Source: Saccharothrix sp. ST-888
Lineage (GTDB): Bacteria > Actinomycetota > Actinomycetes > Streptomycetales > Streptomycetaceae
DNA length: 64,000 nucleotides
Direction: 5' to 3'
NCBI RefSeq assembly: GCF_000955975.1
Contig: NZ_JYJF01000003.1
Coordinates: forward strand, 124,001-188,000
Shown: positions 8,999-17,039 of the stretch, piece after piece
How positions within the stretch are numbered: position 1 is the stretch's first letter
How the letters are laid out: each line of letters starts with the position of its first letter
Notes under the pieces: generated by a model
The model's database searches: none
What the model was told of the DNA's origin: nothing
The model's input: the letters and a program-made list of their open reading frames with translations, nothing else
Program-made: the position numbers and the translations under genes

Positions 8999-9856
8999 AT
9001 GAGCGAGAAGAACCGCGAAGGCAAGCGCAACGCCCGCGAGAAGATGCAGGAGGTGCGTGCGGCCGAGGAGGCGCGCACCAGGCGCAACAAGAAGCTGGGC
9101 GTCGTCGGAGTGGTGGCCGCGGTCATCGCCGTCGCCGCGGTGGTCGGCGTGGTGGTGCAGAACCAGCGCTCCAAGCCGGAGACGCCGACCGCCGCCCCGG
9201 TCGGCACGATCGGCGACAAGAACCTGGTGATCCCCTCGGGGCCGGCCAACGCGCCCTCCGTGCTGACCGTCTACGAGGACCCGCGCTGCCCCGCCTGCGG
9301 CGCCTTCGAGCGGACCTACGCGCCCACCGTCGACCAGCTCGAGGACCAGGGCAAGCTGTACGTCAACTACCACATCGTCTCGTTCATCGACCGCTCGCTC
9401 AGCGGCAAGGGCTCCAAGTCCGGCGCCAACGCGCTGGGCTGCGCCCAGGACGCGGGCCACTTCCGCGACCTCCACGACGTGCTCTACCGCAACCAGCCGG
9501 AGGAGACCTCCGACGCCTTCGGCGGCAGCGCCACCCTGATCGGCCTGGCCAAGCAGGTCAACGGTCTCGACACGCCGGCCTTCGAGGCCTGCGTCAAGGA
9601 CAACAAGTACGGCGGCTGGGTCTCCTCGGTGCAGCAGGACTTCGACAAGACCAGCTACAAGTCCACGCCCACCGTGCTGCTGAACGGCAAGCCGGTCTAC
9701 CCGAAGAACGGCGAGGAGCAGATCACGCCGGAGAACCTGGTCAAGTGGGTCGACGCGGCCAACCAGGGCAAGCCGCTGGGCACCACGGGGCCCGGCAAGG
9801 AGAGCCCCGCGCCGACCACCACCGCACCCGTGAGCAACACGCCGCCCTCGCCGTAA
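8999..9856 (+). CDS. Membrane-anchored DsbA-family thioredoxin protein
   Basis: This 285-residue protein has a cytoplasmic charged head (residues 1-32), one transmembrane anchor (33-53) and an extracytoplasmic thioredoxin-fold domain with active site Cys97-Pro-Ala-Cys100. The cis-Pro region STPTVLLNGKPV follows near the end of the domain. The C-terminus is a Pro/Thr-rich tail. The architecture fits the DsbA/BdbD-like DsbA family of actinobacteria, which oxidises or isomerises thiols of exported proteins. The ATG at 8999 was preferred because the upstream extension overlaps the MauE-like gene in another frame. The MauE-like protein just upstream is the likely membrane redox partner. Confidence 0.9.
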   Translation: MSEKNREGKRNAREKMQEVRAAEEARTRRNKKLGVVGVVAAVIAVAAVVGVVVQNQRSKPETPTAAPVGTIGDKNLVIPSGPANAPSVLTVYEDPRCPACGAFERTYAPTVDQLEDQGKLYVNYHIVSFIDRSLSGKGSKSGANALGCAQDAGHFRDLHDVLYRNQPEETSDAFGGSATLIGLAKQVNGLDTPAFEACVKDNKYGGWVSSVQQDFDKTSYKSTPTVLLNGKPVYPKNGEEQITPENLVKWVDAANQGKPLGTTGPGKESPAPTTTAPVSNTPPSP

Positions 9857-10003
9857 CGGCGTCCGGAGACGTCGTCCCGGTGGAAGCGTCCCGAGGAGAA
9901 CGTCGGGAGGGAACGTCCGGCGGAAAAAGAGGGGACTGTTCGGAAGCTGTGACCCCGTCCGGTGCCGTTGTGCCGGGCGGGACACGGTAGCGTCGACCTT
10001 GTC

Positions 10004-10939
10004 ATGGAAATCGCTTACATCCCGAGCCCGTCGCGGGGGGTCCTCTACCTCGGCCCCGTCCCGCTGCGCGCCTACGCCTTCTGCATCATCATCGGTGTCG
10101 TCGTGGCCGTGTGGCTCGGCAGCAAGCGCTGGGTCGCCCGTGGCGGCGCCAAGCACACCGTGGGTGACATCGCCGTCTGGGCCGTCCCGTTCGGACTGGT
10201 CGGCGGCCGCCTCTACCACGTGATCACCGACCACCAGCTGTACTTCGGTGACGGCAAGGACCCCTGGAACGCCCTCAAGATCTGGGAGGGCGGCCTCGGC
10301 ATCTGGGGTGCCATCGCGCTGGGCGCGGTCGGCGCCTGGATCGGGGCCCGCCGCCGGGGCGTCCCGCTGCCCGCGTACGCCGACGCCATCGCACCCGGTA
10401 TCGCGCTGGCCCAGGCCTGCGGCCGCTGGGGCAACTGGTTCAACCAGGAGCTCTACGGCAAGGCGACCACCCTGCCCTGGGGTCTGAAGATCCACAAGGT
10501 GATGCCGGACGGCACGGTGGCGGACGGCGTCTACCACCCGACCTTCCTGTACGAGTCGCTCTGGTGCGTCGGCGTCGCGCTGCTGGTGATCTGGGCCGAC
10601 CGGCGCTTCACCCTCGGCCACGGCCGGGCCTTCGCGCTGTACGTCGCCGCCTACACGGTGGGCCGCGCCTGGATCGAGTACCTGCGGATCGACGAGGCGC
10701 ACCACATCCTGGGCCTGCGGCTCAACGACTGGACCGCGATCGTGGTCTTCGTCGGCGCCATCGCCTACCTGGTGATCGTCGGTAAGAGGCGTCCGGGCCG
10801 GGAGGCCCCCGACTCGATCGACCCGGCGGCCCGGGACGAGGAGCTGACGCAGTCCACCGGGGAGAGTGTCCCGTCGCCGAGCCCCGCGCAGGACGAGCCG
10901 CAGCCGACCGTCGAAAAGAAGCCGAACAACCCGTCCTGA
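10004..10939 (+). CDS. lgt: Prolipoprotein diacylglyceryl transferase
   Basis: Lgt attaches diacylglycerol from phosphatidylglycerol to the lipobox cysteine of prelipoproteins, the first step of lipoprotein maturation. The 311-residue inner-membrane protein has about seven helices. The family signature is present: GGRLYHVITD, IWEGGLGIWG, CGRWGNWFNQELYG and HPTFLYESLW. It has a long charged C-terminal tail (after about residue 265), which is common in actinobacteria. The start at ATG 10004 gives the expected MEIAYIPSPSRG. Several lipoproteins in this window (for example those at 24537, 27702 and 38385) would be substrates. Confidence 0.96.
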   Translation: MEIAYIPSPSRGVLYLGPVPLRAYAFCIIIGVVVAVWLGSKRWVARGGAKHTVGDIAVWAVPFGLVGGRLYHVITDHQLYFGDGKDPWNALKIWEGGLGIWGAIALGAVGAWIGARRRGVPLPAYADAIAPGIALAQACGRWGNWFNQELYGKATTLPWGLKIHKVMPDGTVADGVYHPTFLYESLWCVGVALLVIWADRRFTLGHGRAFALYVAAYTVGRAWIEYLRIDEAHHILGLRLNDWTAIVVFVGAIAYLVIVGKRRPGREAPDSIDPAARDEELTQSTGESVPSPSPAQDEPQPTVEKKPNNPS

Positions 10940-10958
10940 CCTGCACTTTCACCGGAAT

Positions 10959-10994
10959 CCGGCCGCTCCCACCCGTACCGTGGCGAGCGGCCGG
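10959..10994 (+). terminator. Terminator hairpin after lgt
   Basis: The arms CCGGCCGCTC (10959-10968) and GAGCGGCCGG (10985-10994) pair perfectly over 10 bp. The loop contains a further CCAC/GTGG stem. It lies 20 bp after the lgt stop. Confidence 0.75.
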
Positions 10995-11031
10995 AGCGCT
11001 GTTCGGACAGCCTTACTTTCCTGGAATCCGT

Positions 11032-11052
11032 CTAAATTTCGGACTAGTTTAG
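11032..11052 (+). promoter_or_regulatory. AT-rich inverted repeat in the VIT gene promoter region
   Basis: CTAAA (11032-11036) and TTTAG (11048-11052) form an inverted repeat in an AT-rich pocket 60 bp before the VIT-type metal carrier start. TAGTTT (11045-11050) could be a -10 element. A site for a metal-responsive repressor is plausible here, but the sequence does not match the DtxR/IdeR iron box well. Confidence 0.3.
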
Positions 11053-11111
11053 GGAAGGTGAGACCCCGGGCCGAGCCCGGGGAGAAGTGTTCGAACGGAG
11101 GCCGACAGACC

Positions 11112-11855
11112 ATGACCGCGACCATCGCCCAGCCCGCCCTGGATGACCAGCCCAAGCCGCGCATCCCGGCGGAGGGCCACCACCGCGATGTCAACGGCGG
11201 CTGGCTCCGCCCGGCGGTGTTCGGTGCGATGGACGGACTGGTCTCCAACTTCGCCCTGATGACCGGTGTGGTGGGCGGTGCCGTCTCCAGCGGCACGGTC
11301 ATCCTCACCGGCCTCGCGGGTCTGGCCGCCGGCGCCTGCTCGATGGCGGCGGGCGAGTACACGTCGGTGGCCTCCCAGCGCGAACTGGTCGAGGCCGAGA
11401 TCGAGGCCGAGCGGCTGGAGCTCAGCCGCAACCCGCACGGTGAGCTGGCCGAGCTGGCCCAGCTGTACATCTCGCGCGGTGTCGAGCCGGGGCTCGCCCA
11501 CGAGGTCGCCCGGCAGCTGTCCGCCGACCCGGACCAGACGCTGGAGATCCACGCCCGCGAGGAACTGGGCATAGACCCCAGCGACCTGCCCTCGCCGCTG
11601 GTGGCGGCGGCCTCCTCCTTCCTCTGCTTTGCGATCGGTGCGCTGCTGCCGCTGCTGCCGTACCTGCTGGGGGCCACCTCACTGCTGCCCGCGCTGGCGC
11701 TGTCGCTGGTGGGGCTGTTCCTGTGCGGCGCGGTGGTGGCCCGGGTGACCGCGCGCAGCTGGTGGTTCAGCGGGCTGCGGCAGCTGGTGCTGGGCAGTGC
11801 GGCCGCCGGGGTGACGTACCTGCTCGGCATGCTGATCGGTGGGCACGTCGGCTGA
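11112..11855 (+). CDS. VIT/CCC1-family iron/manganese carrier
   Basis: This 247-residue membrane protein belongs to the VIT1/CCC1 family, which moves Fe2+ or Mn2+ across membranes. The family N-terminus is clear: LRPAVFGAMDGLVSNFALMTGV, followed by GACSMAAGEYTSVASQRE. A charged cytoplasmic metal-binding helical region (about residues 90-155, rich in Glu) then leads into three more helices near the C-terminus. The five-helix layout and length are typical. The ATG at 11112 follows a purine-rich stretch. It is probably monocistronic, with a terminator-like hairpin upstream. Export of excess iron or manganese from the cytoplasm is the likely job (family knowledge). Confidence 0.9.
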   Translation: MTATIAQPALDDQPKPRIPAEGHHRDVNGGWLRPAVFGAMDGLVSNFALMTGVVGGAVSSGTVILTGLAGLAAGACSMAAGEYTSVASQRELVEAEIEAERLELSRNPHGELAELAQLYISRGVEPGLAHEVARQLSADPDQTLEIHAREELGIDPSDLPSPLVAAASSFLCFAIGALLPLLPYLLGATSLLPALALSLVGLFLCGAVVARVTARSWWFSGLRQLVLGSAAAGVTYLLGMLIGGHVG

Positions 11856-11881
11856 CACCGGGACCTGCACGAGGTCTTTCT

Positions 11882-11952
11882 CAGGGGCGCGGGAACCGCG
11901 CGGGTGGTTCCGCACAGGGTGCGGAATCGCTCGCGCAGTCCCCGCGCCCCGG
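11882..11952. repeat. Dispersed GC-rich stem-loop element, copy 1
   Basis: The left arm is GGGGCGCGGGAACCGCGCG and the right arm is GCGCAGTCCCCGCGCCCC, with an inner 8-bp hairpin TTCCGCAC/GTGCGGAA (11908-11926). The same outer sequence recurs at 62391-62461 after coaE. Elements of this look (aggggcgcggggaact...) are common between genes in streptomycete chromosomes. Here it also serves as a candidate terminator for the VIT gene. Confidence 0.7.
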
Positions 11953-12334
11953 CCGTTTGCTGCGCCGTCCGGGGGCCTCTCGGCTGTGGGTTTGTACAGG
12001 ATGTCGTATGGATATGCCGACGGTTGCGTGACGTTCCACACATGGGTTGACGGCCCTGACCTGGCCTAACCTCGCCAACGAGCGTGCTTGACCGCAGATT
12101 CGTGCCTGCCGGTCAGCTGCTGAGGGCGGATTCGCAGGCGGTGCCGTTCTCGCTATGTGGACGGCGGATTTCGCCCCTGTTTCGGGGCGGGTGGCCAGGG
12201 GCACACTGGTGGCAGCGTGCGGACGGGCGTTCGTCTCTCCCCGCTCCGGTCTCCAGTCGGAAACCCCCGCTGAACTGGGCCTTCTGTCCGCGATGTGGAC
12301 GCGATATTCCACTTCTCGGGATTCTCGGCATTAT

Positions 12335-12350
12335 GTAACCTGCACGAAAT
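12335..12350 (+). promoter_or_regulatory. GlnR-box-like site upstream of gltB
   Basis: GTAAC (12335-12339), six bases, then GAAAT (12346-12350) match one a-b half-site pair of the streptomycete GlnR consensus (gTnAC-n6-GaAAc) at the right spacing. A second pair is not seen. The site lies 66 bp before the gltB start, and nitrogen control of GOGAT makes biological sense. Confidence 0.5.
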
Positions 12351-12416
12351 CGCATCAGGGCCAACGTCGTCCCTATTGCACTGAGCACCTTGCCAATGAC
12401 GACGACGGGAGAGCCG

Positions 12417-15400
12417 ATGCTGTCTGCATCCATGCACTCCGCCAACGAGCCTGCGCAGGCCAACCGCCCGTATGCGCTCGTTCCGGATGCGCGCCCCACA
12501 GCCCAGGGTCTGTACGACCCGCGCAACGAGCACGACGCCTGCGGCGTCGGTTTCGTGGCCACGCTGACCGGCATCGCCGACCACACGATCGTCGAGCAGG
12601 CGCTGACCGTCCTGCGCAACCTGGAGCACCGGGGTGCCACCGGCGCCGAGCCGGACTCCGGTGACGGCGCGGGAATCCTGACCCAGGTCCCGGACGCCTT
12701 CCTGCGCTCCAAGGTCGCCTTCGAGCTCCCCGCCGCCGGTTCGTACGCCGTGGGCATCGCCTTCCTGCCGGACGAGGACGAGGCGGACGCCGCCGCCGTC
12801 GCCCGGATCGAGGCGATCGCCGCCGAGGAGGGCCTGACCGTCCTCGGCTGGCGCGAGGTCCCGACCGCCCCCGAACTGCTCGGTGCCACCGCCCGCTCGG
12901 TGATGCCCCGCTTCCGCCAGCTCTTCCTCGCCTCGGCGCCCGGTGAGCACGGCGCCGGCCACGGCGCGAAGGCCGGCATCGAGCTGGACCGGGTCGCCTT
13001 CGTGGTCCGCAAGCGCGCCGAGCGTGAGGCCGGGGTGTACCTCCCGTCGCTGTCGGCGCGGACGATCGTCTACAAGGGCATGCTGACCACCGGCCAGCTG
13101 GAGCCCTTCTTCCCTGACCTCTCGGACCGGCTGTACGCCTCCGCGGTCGGTCTGGTGCACTCGCGCTTCTCCACCAACACCTTCCCGAGCTGGCCGCTCG
13201 CCCACCCGTACCGCTTCGTCGCGCACAACGGCGAGATCAACACGGTCAAGGGCAACCGGAACTGGATGACCGCCCGCGAGTCCCAGCTCGCCACCGGGCT
13301 CATTCCCGGTGACCTTCGGCGGATCTTCCCGATCTGCACCCCGGACCACTCCGACTCGGCCTCCTTCGACGAGGTCCTGGAGCTGCTGCACCTCGGCGGC
13401 CGTTCGCTGCCGCACTCGGTGCTGATGATGATCCCGGAGGCGTGGGAGAACCACGCCACCATGGAGCCGGCCCGGCGCGCCTTCTACCAGTACCACTCCA
13501 ACCTGATGGAGCCCTGGGACGGCCCGGCCTGCGTCACCTTCACCGACGGCACCCAGATCGGCGCCGTGCTGGACCGCAACGGCCTGCGCCCCGCCCGCTA
13601 CTGGGTCACCGAGGACGGCCTGGTCGTGCTCTCCTCCGAGGTCGGCGTGCTGGAGATCGCCCCGGAGAAGGTGGTCAGGAAGGGCCGCCTGCAGCCCGGC
13701 AAGATGTTCCTCATCGACACGGCCCAGGGCCGCATCGTCGAGGACGAGGAGATCAAGTCCGCGCTGGCCGCCGAGCACCCCTACGAGGACTGGGTCGCCG
13801 CCGGGCAAATCCAGCTCGCCAAGCTGCCCGAGCGCGAGCACATCCACCACACCCACGCCTCGGTCACCCGCCGCCAGCAGACCTTCGGGTACACCGAGGA
13901 GGAGCTGCGGGTCATCCTGGCGCCGATGGCCAGGACCGGCGCCGAGGCGCTCGGTTCGATGGGCACCGACTCGCCGATCGCCGCGCTCTCCGAGAAGCCG
14001 CGCCTGCTGTTCGACTACTTCGTGCAGCTCTTCGCGCAGGTCACCAACCCGCCGCTGGACGCCATCCGGGAGGAACTGGTCACCTCGCTGCTGAGCAACC
14101 TCGGTCCCGAGGGCAACCTGCTCGCGGCCGAGGCCGCCTCCTGCCGCTCGGTCGGCATCACCTTCCCGGTGATCGACAACGACGAGCTGGCCAAGCTCAT
14201 CCACATCAACGCGGACGGCGACCAGCCGGGCCTGAAGGCCGTCACGCTGTCGGGCCTGTACAAGGTCGGCGGCGGCGGCGCGAGCCTGGCCGCCCGGCTC
14301 ACCGAGATCGCCGCCGAGGCGGACGCCGCGATCGCCGACGGGGCCCGGATCGTCGTCCTCTCCGACCGGCACTCCGACGCCGAGCACGCGCCGATCCCCT
14401 CGCTGCTGCTCACCTCGGCCATCCACCACCACCTGATCCGCACCAAGCAGCGCACCCAGGTCTCGCTGATCGTCGAGGCCGGTGACGTCCGCGAGGTGCA
14501 CCACGTCGCGCTGCTGGTCGGCTACGGCGCCGGCGCGGTCAACCCGTACCTGGCCATGGAGTCCGTCGAGGACCTGGTCGCGCAGGGTGTCTTCATCGAG
14601 GGCCTGGAGCCCGAGAAGGCGATCAAGAACCTGATCAAGGCGCTCGGCAAGGGCGTGCTCAAGGTGATGTCCAAGATGGGCATCTCCACCGTGGCCTCGT
14701 ACCGCGGCGCCCAGGTCTTCGAGGCGATCGGCCTCTCCCAGGAGCTGGTGGACGGCTACTTCGCCGGTACCACCACCAAGCTCGGCGGCATCGGCCTGGA
14801 CGAGATCGCCAGGGAGGTGGCCGCCCGCCACGCCAAGGCGTACCCGGCGTCCGGGATCTCGGCCGCGCACCGCGCGCTGGAGATCGGCGGCGAGTACCAG
14901 TGGCGCCGCGAGGGCGAGCCGCACCTGTTCGACCCGGACACCGTCTTCCGGCTCCAGCACTCCACCCGCTCACGCCGGTACGACATCTTCAAGCAGTACA
15001 CCGACCGGGTGAACGAGCAGTCGACCCGGCTGATGACCCTGCGCGGCCTGTTCAAGCTGGACGCGCTCGGCCGGGAGCCGATCTCCGTCGACGAGGTCGA
15101 GCCGGTCTCCGAGATCGTCAAGCGCTTCTCCACCGGCGCCATGTCGTACGGCTCCATCTCGCGCGAGGCGCACGAGACGCTGGCGATCGCGATGAACCGC
15201 CTCGGCGGCAAGTCCAACACCGGTGAGGGCGGCGAGGACCCGGACCGCCTGTACGACCCGGAGCGCCGCTCGGCGATCAAGCAGGTCGCCTCCGGCCGGT
15301 TCGGCGTCACCAGCGAGTACCTGGTCAACGCGGACGACATCCAGATCAAGATGGCCCAGGGCGCCAAGCCCGGCGAGGGCGGCCAGCTGCCCGGCCACAA

Positions 15401-17039
15401 GGTCTACCCGTGGATCGCCAGCACCCGGCACTCCACCCCGGGCGTCGGCCTGATCTCCCCGCCGCCGCACCACGACATCTACTCCATCGAGGACCTGGCC
15501 CAGCTGATCCACGACCTCAAGAACGCCAACCCGGCGGCCCGCGTCCACGTGAAGCTGGTCTCCGAGGTCGGTGTCGGCACGGTCGCGGCGGGTGTCAGCA
15601 AGGCGCACGCGGACGTGGTGCTGATCTCCGGCCACGACGGCGGTACCGGGGCCTCGCCGCTGACCTCGCTGAAGCACGCGGGCGGCCCCTGGGAGCTCGG
15701 CCTCGCCGAGACCCAGCAGACCCTGCTGCTCAACGGCCTGCGCGACCGGATCGTGGTGCAGACCGACGGCCAGCTGAAGACCGGCCGCGACGTGGTGATC
15801 GCCGCGCTGCTCGGTGCCGAGGAGTTCGGCTTCGCGACCGCGCCGCTGGTGGTCTCCGGCTGCATCATGATGCGGGTCTGCCACCTGGACACCTGCCCGG
15901 TCGGGGTCGCCACCCAGAACCCGGTGCTGCGCGAGCGCTTCTCCGGCAAGCCCGAGTTCGTGGTCAACTTCTTCGAGTTCATCGCCGAGGAGGTCCGCGA
16001 GCTCCTCGCCGAGCTGGGCTTCCGCTCGATCGAGGAGGCCATCGGCCACGCCGAGCACATCGACGCAGCCGCCGCGGTCGACCACTGGAAGGCCGCCGGG
16101 CTCGACCTGGCCCCGCTCATCCACGTCCCCGAGCTGCCCGAGGGCTCCGCACTGCACCGCACCACCGAGCAGGACCACGCGCTCGACAAGGCGCTGGACA
16201 ACCAGCTGATCGAGCTGGCCGAGGACGCCCTGGAGCGCGGCGACGCGGTCCGGATCCAGCTGCCGATCCGCAACGTCAACCGGACGGTCGGCACCATGCT
16301 CGGCCACCAGGTGACCAAGCGGTACCGCGGCGAGGGCCTGCCGGAGGGGACGATCGACGTCACCTTCACCGGCTCGGCCGGCCAGTCCTTCGGCGCGTTC
16401 GTCCCGCGCGGCGTCACGCTGCGCCTGGAGGGCGACGCCAACGACTACGTCGGCAAGGGCCTCTCCGGCGGTGTGGTGATCGTCCGCCCGGCGCGCGAGG
16501 CCGCCGCCATCGGCAACGACGCCCAGAACCACGTGATCGCCGGCAACACCATCGGGTACGGCGCCACCGGCGGCCGGATCCACCTGCGCGGCAAGGCCGG
16601 CGAGCGTTTCGCGGTCCGCAACTCGGGTGCGACCCTGGTGGTCGAGGGCGTGGGCGACCACGGCCTGGAGTACATGACCGGTGGCCGGGTGCTCATCCTC
16701 GGTGAGACCGGCCGCAACCTGGCGGCGGGGATGTCCGGCGGTATCGCCTACGTCCTGGACCTTCGCCCGGCCAACGTCAACGGCGGTATGGTCGGCATCG
16801 AGGCCCCGGACGCCAGGGACCGCGACTGGCTGCGCGAGACCGTGCAGCAGCACTACGAGGAGACCGGCTCCACCGTCGCCGCCGAGCTCCTGGCCGACTG
16901 GGGCAGCGGGGTCTCCCGCTTCTCCAAGATCATGCCGACCGACTACAAGGCTGTGCTCGCCGCCAAGGACGCCGCTGAGCGCGATGGACTCTCCGAGTCC
17001 GAGACCACTCGCAAGATGATGGAGGCGGCGAATGGCTGA
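12417..17039 (+). CDS. gltB: Glutamate synthase (GOGAT) large subunit
   Basis: GltB takes the amide of glutamine, channels ammonia to 2-oxoglutarate and forms glutamate, with electrons from GltD. The ~1540-residue protein has four parts in order: a class II glutamine amidotransferase domain with nucleophile Cys42 (DACGVGF, probably exposed by propeptide removal); a central domain; an FMN/2-oxoglutarate synthase domain containing the [3Fe-4S] ligands in CIMMRVCHLDTC; and a C-terminal beta-helix GXGXG domain. ATG 12417 was chosen for the GGGAGAG upstream; 12396 and TTG 12390 are in-frame alternatives. It overlaps gltD by 8 bp. Confidence 0.97.
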   Translation: MLSASMHSANEPAQANRPYALVPDARPTAQGLYDPRNEHDACGVGFVATLTGIADHTIVEQALTVLRNLEHRGATGAEPDSGDGAGILTQVPDAFLRSKVAFELPAAGSYAVGIAFLPDEDEADAAAVARIEAIAAEEGLTVLGWREVPTAPELLGATARSVMPRFRQLFLASAPGEHGAGHGAKAGIELDRVAFVVRKRAEREAGVYLPSLSARTIVYKGMLTTGQLEPFFPDLSDRLYASAVGLVHSRFSTNTFPSWPLAHPYRFVAHNGEINTVKGNRNWMTARESQLATGLIPGDLRRIFPICTPDHSDSASFDEVLELLHLGGRSLPHSVLMMIPEAWENHATMEPARRAFYQYHSNLMEPWDGPACVTFTDGTQIGAVLDRNGLRPARYWVTEDGLVVLSSEVGVLEIAPEKVVRKGRLQPGKMFLIDTAQGRIVEDEEIKSALAAEHPYEDWVAAGQIQLAKLPEREHIHHTHASVTRRQQTFGYTEEELRVILAPMARTGAEALGSMGTDSPIAALSEKPRLLFDYFVQLFAQVTNPPLDAIREELVTSLLSNLGPEGNLLAAEAASCRSVGITFPVIDNDELAKLIHINADGDQPGLKAVTLSGLYKVGGGGASLAARLTEIAAEADAAIADGARIVVLSDRHSDAEHAPIPSLLLTSAIHHHLIRTKQRTQVSLIVEAGDVREVHHVALLVGYGAGAVNPYLAMESVEDLVAQGVFIEGLEPEKAIKNLIKALGKGVLKVMSKMGISTVASYRGAQVFEAIGLSQELVDGYFAGTTTKLGGIGLDEIAREVAARHAKAYPASGISAAHRALEIGGEYQWRREGEPHLFDPDTVFRLQHSTRSRRYDIFKQYTDRVNEQSTRLMTLRGLFKLDALGREPISVDEVEPVSEIVKRFSTGAMSYGSISREAHETLAIAMNRLGGKSNTGEGGEDPDRLYDPERRSAIKQVASGRFGVTSEYLVNADDIQIKMAQGAKPGEGGQLPGHKVYPWIASTRHSTPGVGLISPPPHHDIYSIEDLAQLIHDLKNANPAARVHVKLVSEVGVGTVAAGVSKAHADVVLISGHDGGTGASPLTSLKHAGGPWELGLAETQQTLLLNGLRDRIVVQTDGQLKTGRDVVIAALLGAEEFGFATAPLVVSGCIMMRVCHLDTCPVGVATQNPVLRERFSGKPEFVVNFFEFIAEEVRELLAELGFRSIEEAIGHAEHIDAAAAVDHWKAAGLDLAPLIHVPELPEGSALHRTTEQDHALDKALDNQLIELAEDALERGDAVRIQLPIRNVNRTVGTMLGHQVTKRYRGEGLPEGTIDVTFTGSAGQSFGAFVPRGVTLRLEGDANDYVGKGLSGGVVIVRPAREAAAIGNDAQNHVIAGNTIGYGATGGRIHLRGKAGERFAVRNSGATLVVEGVGDHGLEYMTGGRVLILGETGRNLAAGMSGGIAYVLDLRPANVNGGMVGIEAPDARDRDWLRETVQQHYEETGSTVAAELLADWGSGVSRFSKIMPTDYKAVLAAKDAAERDGLSESETTRKMMEAANG

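Larger units (their letters stand above)
11856..12416. other. Non-coding region upstream of gltB
   Basis: This 561-bp gap has no convincing gene. It contains a dispersed stem-loop element (11882-11952), two copies of ATGTGGACG (12155-12163 and 12293-12301), a small hairpin CGCCCC/GGGGCG near 12171-12188, and a GlnR-box-like site (12335-12350). Short ORFs here have poor codon bias and overlap these signals. Confidence 0.6.

Noticed and set aside
11045..11063. Iron box (DtxR/IdeR type) at TTAGGGAAGG before the VIT gene
   Set aside because: The left half resembles TTAGGTTAGG but the right half does not fit the palindrome.
12047..12072. TTGACG and TAACCT as a gltB promoter
   Set aside because: The spacing is only 14 bp, too short for a normal promoter. 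A weak site cannot be excluded but is not reported.
12084..12338. 84-codon ORF upstream of gltB with CPRCG
   Set aside because: Codon bias is poor, there is no ribosome-binding site, and it overlaps the promoter region and the GlnR-box-like site.
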